From contig JANATF010000004.1 of NCBI GenBank assembly GCA_029449245.1, forward strand, positions 3,100,001-3,164,000: 64,000 nt of DNA, read 5' to 3'. Shown one piece after another: positions 23,217 through 33,913 of this stretch. A program made the translations under genes and the position numbers. This stretch comes from Mortierella alpina (Eukaryota; Mortierellomycota; Mortierellomycetes; Mortierellales; Mortierellaceae). How positions within the stretch are numbered: the first letter of the stretch is position 1; each line of letters starts with the position of its first letter. The notes under the pieces are model-generated. The model did not search any database. It saw only the letters and a program-made list of their open reading frames with translations, and was not told where the DNA came from.

Positions 23217-24739
23217 GGCTTATAATCTGTTTGTACTATCAACAACCCGCAGTGTCTCGTCGCCTGTAGCCCGCCCGTTGCGCCGTTTGCTCGTCGGACG
23301 TTGCAAGATAGAGGTGAGGTGGAGGAGCGAGTCCGTTGGGAGGCAGCGGCGAATGAGCTGAGTTTGGTTCCTGCAGACTGAGGGTGAATGTGCGGTGTCG
23401 CTGGCAATGAGGAAGAGAGAGCAGAGAGGAGAGAGGAGAGACGGGAGAATGACGAGATGGGAGGAGAAGGAGAATGAAGCAATCTAGTGAGGGAATGAAG
23501 AGAGAGTCGAGAAGCAGGCTAAAAAGGAGGACCGAGGTCTATGCGCTCTTGTAAATTGCAGGCTACGCTGCCACTCTATTCAGGCCGGAGTACGCCGAAG
23601 AAGCAGCGAGGACGGAGACAAGCTGGCAGGGAAAGGGACCACCGCTGCTGCTGCTGAGGCTGCTGCTGCTGCTGTTGTGTGCTTTGTTGTTGCTGCTGAT
23701 GCTCACTCTTCGCTCGACTTATCTCCTTCGGTGTGCCCCTGGCTGCCTGGCTGGCTGGCTGGATGCAAATAAAGAAGCACATTAATGGGTGGTTGTGCGA
23801 CAGTTGGGCGTGAGCCCAGCCCAAAGTCAAGCCCAAGTCAAAGCCAAAGACAACTTACATGTATCTTAGTCTACATACGTCCTGTCGAAAGAAGAAGCTG
23901 CTGTCTGCAAACAGCGTCGTGCACATGCCATTATTCCCGGGTCCAGCTGCTCGATGGTTACTCACAATGACAGCCCGCTCAGCTGCAACATTCAGCTAAG
24001 CAACTGTACCCACCAAGAGGCGAGGAGACATCTGCAGGAGAACTAAGCAAACACGCACACCAAAACAACAAACACTCGAGGCAGCGACAGATGCCATCCC
24101 CTGCCTGTGTGTTTATTTCTGTTTCGATGCAGGCTGCACCTAATTATCATTGTCTTCTACCGTGCAACATTGCGCAACCACTCAAACGATCAAAGGGGTC
24201 GTCCTCTCTCGCTCTCTCGTTCTCCTAATTGCACGCGTCCGCGCAACTTCTTACACTCATCCCCTTGCCCAACGCCAAGGTGTGCATCGGCTCTGCACGA
24301 CAAACTGCATGCCCTGGCCTGACAGCTACCTCATCCAGGGGCCCCTGAGGCAAACAGCAGAGTCGAGTCATACTGAGCACATCCTCACAAACAAACAAAA
24401 AAATAAAAAATAAAAAATAAAAAAATAGAAAAGCGAGAACCACGGTTTCCATATGTCACGAATGTCGTATGCCCCGACTCGCCTTGCCATCATCAACCCT
24501 CAACACGAACAATTGGAATCCCGCACGCCGCCATCTCCTCCATATGAATCTTGAGACATCAGACAGCAGTGCGATGTGATCGGGAGATCGCGCATCAAAT
24601 ACGCGCAGTAACCCGTTGCGTTCTGCTTTCTAAAACATTCCTGTATTGATGGTATGAAGGTTGTAGAGGCCTGGTCTATGCTGTAGATGCGAAATGATTA
24701 TGATACAAAAGAATATATAGAAAAAGAAGCGATGGGTTC
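23217..24739. other. Intergenic region with CTG/CAG repeat
   Basis: About 1.5 kb between two minus-strand genes: 5' region of the membrane-protein gene and 3' region of mtIF2. It holds an interrupted CTG repeat at about 23644-23700 (polyQ if read on the minus strand, but with no supported exon), purine-rich GA tracts at 23400-23480, and an AAATA run at 24395-24430. No gene or RNA is supported. Confidence 0.5.
23644..23700. repeat. Interrupted CTG/CAG trinucleotide repeat
   Basis: Runs of CTG with single interruptions in the probable promoter/5' UTR of the downstream minus-strand gene. Confidence 0.75.
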
Positions 24740-27700
24740 TTACAGCTTCCGCAGGACCTCATTCTTCTTGATGCTCTGGATAACATCTCCTTCCTTGACC
24801 TCCTGGAACCCTTCAAACTCCATGCCGCACTCGGTACCCTTCTTGGCCTCCTGAATATCTTCCTTGATCCTCTTCAGCGTTGAGAGGCGTCCGCTCCAGA
24901 CCACTTCGCCATCACGAACAATCCGGACATCCTCCTTCCTGCTCACGCCTCCATTGGTGATTCGGCAACCCGCCACGTTCTGCATCTGGCCACCCTTCAG
25001 CTTGATCGGGAAGATTTGTGCAACCTTGGCCTCTCCCACCACCTGGATCTCAATGTCCTTAGGCAACAAAGTCGCCATCTCGATCTTGACATCGTCCAGC
25101 AGCTTGTAAATGACATTGTACGACTTGAGCTTCACTCCCAGCTGGCGGGCTAACTGCAACAGTTTCTTGTCCGCCTTGACGTTGAAGCCCAACACCATGG
25201 CTATAAATGTATCAACGTAGCAGGCGTAACAAACCTCGAGTAAGTATCACAATAAATCGTTCCCGTTGTTGTATATGGCCCTTTTTTGTGCCATGCCATC
25301 ATGGTACCACAAGATTGATCCACAAAGTGTTTTCCCTTACCGTTACACGATGAAGCGAACTGGATGTCACTCTCGCCAATGTTACCAACACCGCTCTGAA
25401 TGACGCTCACATGGACCTGGTTAGCTGGCAGACCCGAGAGGGCATCACACACGGCCTCGACCGTTCCACTGACATCACCCTTGACAACCATCCTCAGGTT
25501 CTTGACCTCACTCTCCTCCTCCTCCCTGGCTGCCATGGCCGCGACAGAAAGCTGCTTCTTGACGTGGATCGGCTCTGGATAGGTGTCCAGCATGCCCTGG
25601 TGGAAGAGCCAGGCCTTGCGCTTGTGCTCCTTGACAGCCGACTTCTCCTCGTCCTCCGCCTCTGCTGTGATACGACGCTTCTCATTAATAGCCACCAGAG
25701 TCTTGAGTTGCTCCTGTCGCTCCTTCTTCAACACCCTGTTTGTGACGGCAAGCTTGGCCTGCTCCTCCGAATCGGCACCCAGCATCTCATCGCCAGCCTT
25801 GGGAAGATCCTTCCATCCCATGACCTTGACGGGTGTGCCCGGCGGAGCCTCCTTGACGTTTTTGCCAGTATCATTGACGAGCGCCTTCACTTTGCACCAC
25901 GCTTCTCCTGCGACAATCGTGTCTCCAACGCGAAGAGTTCCCCGCTTCACGAGAACCGTAGCCACGTTGCCCCTTCCCTTCTCGATCTGAGACTCAATAA
26001 TATGTCCCTCGCCCTTCATATCGACCTCGGCTCTGACGTCCAGAACCTCGGCTAGTGTCAAAATCGCCTCCTCCAGCTTGTCCAAGTTCTTGCCCGTCAG
26101 ACCCGAGACCTCAATACATTGAGTCTCGCCGCCCAAATCCTCGACCGTGACTCCGTACTTGAGCAATGCCTGCTTGGCCTTCTCTGGCTCAGCACCATAC
26201 TTGTCGCACTTGTTGATGGCGACAATGATAGGAACACCAGCCTCTTCAGCATGCTTGATCGCCTCGGCCGTCTGAGGCATCACTCCATCCTCAGCAGCGA
26301 CAACGAGAACCACAATATCAGTCGTGTGCGCTCCACGGGCTCGCATGGCCGAGAACGCTGCGTGCCCTGGTGTGTCCAAGAACGTGATCCGTTGCTTTGA
26401 AGGCAAAAGTACCGAGAATGCTCCAATGTGCTGGGTAATTCCTCCAGCTTCTCCTGCAGCGACCGAGGTCTTGCGCAGTGAATCCAGCAGAGTTGTCTTG
26501 CCGTGATCGACATGCCCCATAATAGTTACCACGGGTGGTCGCAAGGGGTAAATGGACATGTCCTCGGGCTCCGGCCTAGACAAACAGCAGCAAGAAATCA
26601 CACAGTTCAGAGGCGTGCTATTTTTTTCGAATACTCCTATTCCATTGAACAATATTGCAACACTTACTGCGCAACAAGATCGAACGCACTCTCTGTGCTC
26701 CCGACAATGGGGTTAACATTGTACTCCAGAGCCAACAATGATGCCTCCTCAGATGTCAACACTGTGGAGTAGGCAGAAAAGTTAGCTTTGTCAGATCGGC
26801 TTCTTGCTTTCATCACAAAACACACAGCATTTCCAAGACGCAAACTTACGGTGGTCGTGTCGTGTGATCTCCATTCCCATGGCTTTCATCGTCTTTTCAA
26901 AATGTCCGATTCTCGCGCCCAAGAGTCCTGCCAAGTTCGAGACACTGACAGCCTCTGGGATAAAGACATCCTTGGCTGGCTTTTGCATCTGCTTGCGTTG
27001 CCTGCGCTGGACCGATCGTTGTTCGACCTGAAGTTTGGCATTCTCCTTGGCGCTTCGCGTTGACTTTGTCAACACCCGTGGCGCCTGTTGCTGCTGAGGT
27101 GTAGAAAAGACCGGATTTGGGGCAGTCGGTGCAGGCGTCGAAGAGGTTGATGCAGCTTGGACGGAGGTCGCTTTATCGGCCGGAGCTCCTGTAGACGTAC
27201 CCTTTGCAACGTCTGGTGATGCCTTGACCGTTGCAGGTGGTTGCTGGGTTGCCTTCTTGGCTGTCGATGCTGAAGCATGTGCACTACCTTGAGGTGCTGC
27301 AGCTTTGCTTGTGGAGGATGCTGGGGGTTTAGGCTTTGCTGGTGCCGGTGTAGGTGCGGGTGCAGAGAATCCCCATGCAGATGATGTTGCAAACGACGAG
27401 GGTGCGTTCTGTCGCGACTGCTGCTGTTGCTGCTCGTAGTATCTTCCCGTCCGCCGCGCTTCCTGACCCTGCTGCTGCTGGCTTTGCTGTTGTCTCCGGT
27501 GGCCCTGCCCTCCATGACGGGAGTTTGGTCGGTTCTGCGCCTCTTCATATGCGCGCCGATAGGGGCTGTCCTGCTGCCTCTTGGCATGGTCTGAGGGGGT
27601 TGTCCACTTGTTTGCGCCGCTGTTACTTTGGGGTCCGCTGGTATTGTTGTTGCCCATGGCTTCCTTGCGGAGATCCATGCGCATTTTCGTTTTTGGATCG

Positions 27701-27882
27701 ATCGTGATTTTGTCGCCAACAAGCTTTCCTGATCCACTGCTGTTGCCACTGTTGGCGTTGAGCACCTTTCTTGTCCCGGTCTGGAAGGACCGGCAGTGTG
27801 AGGACTGGGGATAGGCGAAAGAAGGCACACGCGCCTGCATGGTCTGACCGAGACGGCCAAGCTCTCCGGCTGCTTTCCACAT
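24740..27882 (-). CDS. Mitochondrial translation initiation factor IF-2
   Basis: Four exons, 27882-26850, 26761-26668, 26575-25341, 25200-24740, give about 940 residues. The start chosen (ATG 27882) begins an arginine-bearing leader, [19 protein letters not shown], typical of mitochondrial import; the longer open frame upstream lacks an ATG. Residues 50-290 are disordered and Q/A/P-rich. An IF2-N-like segment ([22 protein letters not shown]) precedes the GTPase domain: G1 GHVDHGKTT at about 396-404, G2 GGITQHIG, G3 DTPGH, G4 NKCD. Domain II contains [12 protein letters not shown]. The C-terminal IF2 domains III/IV include [19 protein letters not shown] and [16 protein letters not shown]. The factor delivers initiator tRNA to the small mitoribosomal subunit. 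It sits head-to-head with the gene for mitoribosomal uL13m. Exon 2 is only 94 nt. Function is secure from the G motifs and full domain order. Confidence 0.93.
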
Positions 27883-28273
27883 CGCTTTTCGTGTCTGGAG
27901 TTGTTTTTGGTCTCTGCTGTGTCCTGTCTCGTCTGGCCACCGTCTTGCTTTGATGTGAAGTAGTGCAGCGGTGAGTCGTCGCAAGGAGGCGAGGTCTTTC
28001 GGAACAGTCGGGTGAGGAATGGGAAATGGGCGAGCGACGAGGAACTTCAAAAAAAGAAAAAGCGATCAGCTTTCCAGCAGGGCCGCAGAGCCAAATGTGA
28101 CTACTTCCGGCCAATTAGGCGAAAAACACGGCCAAGCCACAGCCAGCACAAGCCTAGCAGTGCCCTGGACACCGCTCTTCGTTTGCCCGACGACCATCCC
28201 CTTGTCCGCTGTCCCGCAGAACACACACACGAACACACCCCTGCTCGCACACTCACACACACATTCACACAGC
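27883..28273. promoter_or_regulatory. Divergent promoter of mtIF2 and uL13m
   Basis: 391 bp between the two ATGs serve both mitochondrial translation genes. The half next to uL13m has a CA-rich leader (acacac near 28226-28270). No TATA box is clear. Confidence 0.6.
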
Positions 28274-29306
28274 ATGTCTCAAGCTATCGGAAAAGTATGC
28301 GCCCGCATGAGGCATGAGGCACTAGCATGCGCGTACAGGACAACACGGACCACCAGGATACTTGCCGAACCAGGCAGAGAGATCAGCTCCATGGGATCCG
28401 CTCGGGAAACACTCATGGAAACCAGCCTCACTCACCACACATTCTTTGCATGGATCAGCTCAGAGTCAGCTCAGTGCCAGCATAGTGTCTACCTGGATTG
28501 TGCAGGACTCGTTGGGATCAGCGCATTCATGGCTGCCATCCCACTATTCACTTGGATCCATCCGGCAGGCAACTTTTTGCCTGTTCAGACTACTCCACCC
28601 GTCCTTGAACTCTTGGACCACCAGCAGTTCTGGGCAACTAAGGCGCTTCTCTTTCCTCAGTCGATGCCACCACTGAAAATCGTCTCTGCTCAACCATCAC
28701 TAAACCCTGCTGCTACACAAACTCTTTTGAATAGACTGCACTGGCTTACGCCCGTGTCTGGCACCTTGTGGACGCCAAGCAACGAGTTCTCGGACGCATG
28801 TCTGTCGGAATCGCAGAAACCCTTATGGGCAAGCACAAACCCATCTTCGATCCCGCATGTACGTTCATTCAACTCAACTGGAGACCTGTTTTCTACGTTC
28901 TTTTTTTCGGCAGATCGTTTGGGGCGAACAATACTGACCCTTTTTTTATATATATCTCTCTCTTTACTTTTTTGCAGCTGACTGTGGAGACTATGTTGTC
29001 GTGATCAACGCCAGGGCTGTCAAGACAACAGGAACCAAGGCCCAGGATAAGCTGTATAGACATCATTCCGGATACCCTGGAGGACTGAAGGAGACCACAT
29101 TCGAGAACCTCATGGAGAAGGATCCTGATGCGATCGTTCGCAAGGCTGTTTCTGGAATGTTGCCCAAGAACCGTCTGCGGGAGCCAAGACTCGCTCGCCT
29201 GTTTGTCTTTGAGGGCGAGACCCACCCTTATGAGCAGAACATTGTCAAGCGGTACGATGCTCTCGGAAAGGAGACCCGTCTGGACCCATCAAAAGTTGAG
29301 GCATAA
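28274..29306 (+). CDS. Mitochondrial large-subunit ribosomal protein uL13m
   Basis: Three exons, 28274-28294, 28735-28858 and 28978-29306, give 157 residues. The first coding exon is only 21 nt (MSQAIGK), followed by a 440-bp intron. Family blocks: ARVWHLVDAKQRVLGRMS, GKHKPIFDP, DCGDYVVVINARAVKTTG, KLYRHHSGYPGGLKE, AVSGMLPKNRLREPRLARL. The HSGYPGG and GMLPKN motifs are universal in uL13. No separate presequence is seen, as in other mitochondrial L13 proteins (yeast Mrpl23). The protein binds 21S-type rRNA in the mitoribosome. It shares a promoter region with mtIF2. Confidence 0.93.
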
Positions 29307-29411
29307 AAAAAAATGAATGTGCAAGAGTGTGCAGGACAAGTGAGGACCCGTCAAGAGATGCGTACGGGATTAGCATTATTATTTTTTTGTGTGCCATAGA
29401 ATACAAACCCA

Positions 29412-29777
29412 TTACAGATCATACACACGACGGATCGACGAAGAGAGACGATGATGGGTATTTGGGCTTGCGTTGTGGGCATGCAACAGACCCATGAAAA
29501 AAGAGGGAGGCATCCACCGGATCTGAGGATATTGAGTTGTGTGGAGCGTCTTGGCATAGAACGGGTAAGGGCGGTTGGGATCTTGGCTCTGGATATCAGT
29601 ATTCAAAAATGGTGTTGATTCGGTGGTTGGCAGAAGAGGAAGATTGGTAGTGGAGTTTGGCCTGTATCTCTCCATACTCAGCGGGTAGACACCCCCGAGC
29701 ATCTTCCACATTATTGCACGCAGCGGAAACAGGGAGGATGCATTGGCCGTCGACACGTTAGCTCTGAGGGTGTCCAT
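29412..29777 (-). CDS. Small uncharacterised protein
   Basis: An open frame of 121 codons from ATG 29777 on the minus strand, with its stop 105 bp from the uL13m stop (convergent). Readable segments include SLFPLRAIMWKMLGGVYPLS, MERYRPNSTTNLPLLP, NRPYPFYAKTLHTTQYPQIR and WMPPSFFMGLLHAHNAS, with a basic end. I recognise no family. The open frame continues a little upstream and an acceptor-like site (tttcgag) occurs at 29803, with a perfect donor (gtatgt) near 29862, so a further 5' exon is possible. Its composition and position between two real genes favour a true gene, but a chance ORF cannot be ruled out. Confidence 0.4.
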   Translation of the reverse strand: MDTLRANVSTANASSLFPLRAIMWKMLGGVYPLSMERYRPNSTTNLPLLPTTESTPFLNTDIQSQDPNRPYPFYAKTLHTTQYPQIRWMPPSFFMGLLHAHNASPNTHHRLSSSIRRVYDL

Positions 29778-30246
29778 GGGTCCCCATTTTGTTGAGACGA
29801 GCCTCGAAAGAATATTTGTCAAGCGAATGAGAAAATAATGTCAGCAGCAATTCTGCCTGGTACATACCAAAAGTATATACCGTAGAAAAGCCAAGGCGCG
29901 ACCCAGAGTCGGACTGTCGGTGCTGCTCCCTATCTCCGGCAGAGCGACCGATCACTTCTCTGCGTCCACCGCACCAGCATACCACCGTCGCCCTCTTGCC
30001 CAACAAAAAGCAAGCCAACACGATATATATAAAAAGCAAGCGAGGGTCTTGTGAGGGTTGGCACGCACACATTCTCTCGCTCGCGCTTTCCTCCTCCCTG
30101 GAACCCGTCGAATCCGCTCCCTCGCACCCCCCCCCCTCGTCATTTAAAAAGCTACTACCAGGCGCCTTGCCTCTGACCTGTTCTTTCTCTCTCTCCTGCT
30201 CTCCTCTCCTTGCACTTCAAGGGAGCCGCCATTCTTCACTTGCACC
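29778..30246. promoter_or_regulatory. Desaturase promoter and CT-rich leader
   Basis: A TATA element (atatatataaaaa) lies at 30022-30034, about 215 bp before the desaturase ATG. A CT-rich leader at 30075-30235, broken by a C10 run near 30128 and cattTAAAAAG at 30140, runs to the ATG. The region probably also holds the 5' end of the divergent small gene. Confidence 0.6.
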
Positions 30247-31684
30247 ATGGCCACTCCACTCCCTCCAACATTCACAGTCCCTGCCTCCAGCACAGAGACT
30301 CGACGCGACCCTCTCCCCCACGACGTGCTGCCCCCGCTCTTCAACGGCGAGAAGGTCAACATCCTGAATATCTGGAAGTACTTGGACTGGAAGCATGCCA
30401 TCGGCCTTACTGTCACACCTCTGGTCGCCCTCTACGGGATGTTCACGACCGAGCTCCAGACAAAGACACTTGTCTGGTCCATCATCTACTACTTTGCCAC
30501 GGGCCTCGGCATCACCGCAGGTGTGTAACACAGGCGTACTCAAAAATACTTTGCTATTATCTGCCTCATTCACTTGTATAACTAATGTGTTAATGTCTTC
30601 TCCCCGCGTGTTCTGGTTAGGATATCACCGGCTATGGGCCCATCGCGCCTACACTGCTGGTCCAGCCATGTCTCTTGCCCTGGCGCTTTTCGGCGCCGGG
30701 GCTGTAGAGGGCTCTATCAAATGGTGGTCTCGTGGTCACCGCGCCCACCACCGTTGGACCGATACAGAAAAGGATCCCTACTCTGCGCACCGTGGTGTCT
30801 TCTACTCTCACCTAGGCTGGCTACTCATCAAGCGGCCAGGGTGGAAGATTGGCCACGCCGATGTGGATGACTTGAACAAGAACCCACTGGTCCAATGGCA
30901 ACACAAGCACTACCCGATCCTCGTCCTTCTCATGGGCCTCGTCTTCCCTACAGCCGTGGCAGGTCTCGGATGGGGCGACTGGCGTGGAGGCTACTTTTAC
31001 GCTGCCATCCTCCGGCTGATCTTTGTCCACCATGCCACGTTCTGTGTCAACTCCCTCGCTCACTGGCTCGGAGACGGTCCCTTTGATGACCGCCACACAC
31101 CGCGCGATCACTTCATCACGGCCTTCTTGACCTTGGGAGAGGGATACCACAACTTCCACCACCAGTTCCCGCAGGATTATCGGAGTGCCATTCGCTTTTA
31201 TCAGTACGACCCCACCAAGTGGCTGATTGCGACCTGCGCCTTCTTTGGATTCGCCTCACACCTCAAGACCTTCCCCGAGAACGAGATCCGGAAGGGCAAA
31301 CTGCAGATGATTGAAAAGAAGGTCCTGGAAAAGAAGACTCAACTCCAGTGGGGCACCCCCATTGCGGATCTGCCCATCCTGAGCTTTGAGGATTTCCAGC
31401 ACGCTTGCAAGAACGACCACAAGCAGTGGATCCTTCTGGAGGGTGTGGTGTACGACGTTGCAGATTTTATGGCTGAGCACCCTGGTGGTGAAAAATACAT
31501 CAGGATGGGTGTTGGGAAGGATATGACCTCGGCCTTTAACGGAGGGATGTATGACCATTCCAATGCGGCCAGGAACCTGTTGAGCTTGATGCGCGTCGCG
31601 GTGGTCGAGTTTGGAGGCGAAGTCGAAGCTCAAAAGAGTCGACCCTCCGTTCCTGTTTACGGCGAGCATTCCAAGGAGGAGTAG
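30247..31684 (+). CDS. ole1: Delta-9 (stearoyl-CoA) fatty acid desaturase with fused cytochrome b5
   Basis: Two exons, 30247-30520 and 30621-31684, give 445 residues, the usual length of Mortierella Ole1-type enzymes. The protein inserts the first double bond into palmitoyl/stearoyl-CoA in the ER membrane. The three histidine boxes that bind the di-iron centre are present: HRLWAH (about 94-99), HRAHH (about 131-135) and HNFHH (about 268-272). Hydrophobic helices flank them (HAIGLTVTPLVALYGMF, MSLALALFGAGAV, YPILVLLMGLVFP). A C-terminal cytochrome b5 domain supplies electrons: FEDFQHACKND, VYDVADFMAEHPGGEKYI (heme His in HPGG) and the second heme His in MYDHSN. A TATA box lies upstream. The C-terminus lacks an ER KKXX signal. 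It is the strongest taxonomic marker in the window. Confidence 0.96.
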
Positions 31685-31789
31685 TCTACTGCAGCTCATA
31701 TACGCAATATAATAGAACTGGCATTCGGTGATTTTTGATTCCCTATTGTACAATCGAGCTCTGTCGCATGTAGTGGTTCGCCTCTTCTG

Positions 31790-33913
31790 TCAGCGAAGTC
31801 GAGAGAAGATGGATGCTGTGTTGTCATGAATCGTGTGCTCATCCTCGTCCTCGATTGGAAACCCGAGGCAATACATGTCCCTGTCCAGAAGCAGCAGCCC
31901 TCTGCCATCCGGACACCATTTCAACGAGGAAACCTCAAAGCCCTCTGCAGGGACTTCGATAGCTTCCACGATCCCGCCATGCTCCGTGTCAGAATGCTTC
32001 CAGCTGTAGATGCGGCTGGTCCCACTGCACCAGACTATCCTTGAGGGCGAGTTAGGGTCCCAGCGGATGACTTTGATGGGCGACTGTTGCTGGATAATCA
32101 CGACTGGCTTGAGCTCCTTCATTGACCAAATCCAGAGAACATTCGGCATATTGTCTGTATCACATACAAAGAGGGCATTAGACGTCAGTTACAGAGAGGT
32201 GGAAGATCGCCAGTGCAATAATGATCTGACGCGTGCCAGGGCAAAAACGTACCGTTTCGCGAGGCAAACAGTGTCCCGTCGCTGTTGAAATCACACCAGC
32301 CCACCCCCATCTTGGCGTTTGGTTTTTGAGTATCGATCTGCAAAGTCGGGATCCATGTCGGCTGATCCACCATTGCGTCTATAATGTTGTTAAAGCGTTT
32401 AAAAAGAAGCGAAAATGAGTCTTACGGATCCACTCCAGCAAACGACAATTTTCCTGGAGGCAATGAACAATTGCTGACTCGTACACTCAATCCCGCCTTG
32501 CACACGGACCGCTCCCGTCACAGCGACTGTTGAGTCAGCTTCTCGCCAAACTACTGTCTTGGGTCCGCAGTTGATATGAGCGGTATGATGAAACTCGAGG
32601 ATCGACTTCCATGTGAGATGGTTCAGCAAACGTATCTATTCATAAAAAGAATCGCTTCATTAATACAAACAAGATATGAATGTCAGGCATCCTACAGGCG
32701 TGTGTGAATAGCAAGAACTCCTGCTTACCTTTTGGTCATATCCTCCCAAAGCCAGCAATTTTGAGCCCGGATGCCAGCACACTGACTTGACACCCATGCC
32801 TCCTCCTCCGCTACTGAACGAACGTTGACCATTCTGAAGTTGCCCATCCAAGTCCGGCTGGACCTCATATCTGCCCACACATCGCCCGTCCAGGGAATAC
32901 ACGGCAATCTTGAATTCATAGATAGGGTTCTCCCAGACGACCAGATACCGCCCATCTGGACTCCAGGCGATCCCCTCTGCGTCCTTGATCCCCCCATCGC
33001 CCTCATCAGCAACCCCGAATGTATGCACTGGGGGTCTTGTCCAGTAATTCTCGGTCGCGTAGATGGAGACATAGTCGCGACACTCTCGCCGCTCCACGAT
33101 TGCCAGATATTGCAAGTCTCCACGAAGGCTGAACACATACTGGGCGCCAGGCCCTGTCGCAGACGTGGCTGTGGTTCCCAGGGTGCTGAGGGGTGGTGCC
33201 GAGAACGAGGTGACGAACGATCTGGACATGGCCTTTGGGTGCTGGATGGCAAAGACCTTGGAGCGCTGTCCATGCTGCTGTTGCTGATGGTAGTGAGACG
33301 CTGAGAGAGAAGACGAAGACTCGCCGCTGAAGGATTCAAGGGACCAGATGCTGACTCTCAAAAGATTCTCCTCCCAGATGAGGATATGCCGCGAGTCAGC
33401 ACTGAACCGGACGCCTCGAAGAAACTCTGCTCCTGGTGGGGTGTATCCCATGCTCCTGAGCGCCTCGAGCTGCTTTGGATGTTGATTCCTCCCGTCATTC
33501 TTGTTATGGGTGACGGATCCGGACACGCCACTGTTGCCACTGTTGCCATGAGCGATTCCAGGCACTGTAATGGTCGCCTTGAAGTCCTCGTCCTCGACAG
33601 AGTACACGAGCACGGTTCCTGTGACGGGACATGCGGCAAGGAGCAATGATGAATCAGGCGACCAGCCAATCTCGCTGATGGTAGGCAGGGAGTCGCGAAA
33701 GAGGCGGATCTCGATCACGCGCATGATGCGCATAGTTGCCGCGAAGCGAAAGATGATGACGCCGCGTCCGCCGTCCTCGTGGGGCTGGATGGGTGCGGAT
33801 GGATGGAGGCGCGTAAAGCCCTCCTGCGCCAGGTGGTACGAGGCCAGGTACTTGCCGTTCGGAGAGTACAGCGTCAGGAACTGCGAGTGCTTGTAGGGCT
33901 CAGTAAAGTCCAT
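31790..33913 (-). CDS. WRAP73 (WDR8)-type WD40 repeat protein
   Basis: Four exons, 33913-32729, 32635-32485, 32378-32253 and 32154-31790, give about 608 residues (human WRAP73 460). The start MDFTEPYKHSQFLTLYSPNGKYLAS matches the family opening. WD-type strands follow: SEIGWSPDSSLLLAACP, RGVRFSADSRHILIWEENL, LAIVERRECRDYVSIYAT, IAWSPDGRYLVVWEN, VCWHPGSKLLALGGYDQK, IRLLNHLTW. Exon 3-4 carries GWCDFNSDGTLFASRNDNMPN and VLWIW, the most diagnostic block of WRAP73. S/H/Q-rich insertions explain the extra length. The family acts at spindle poles/centrosomes with SSX2IP (Msd1 in fission yeast). For exon 2 I chose the weaker donor gtacga at 32484 because it alone restores the family sequence across the junction; the stronger gtaaga at 32425 shifts the frame. 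Confidence 0.9.

Noticed and set aside
23576-23836. PolyQ minus-strand ORF
   Set aside because: An interrupted CTG repeat in a probable 5' region; no ATG context or splice link to a gene.
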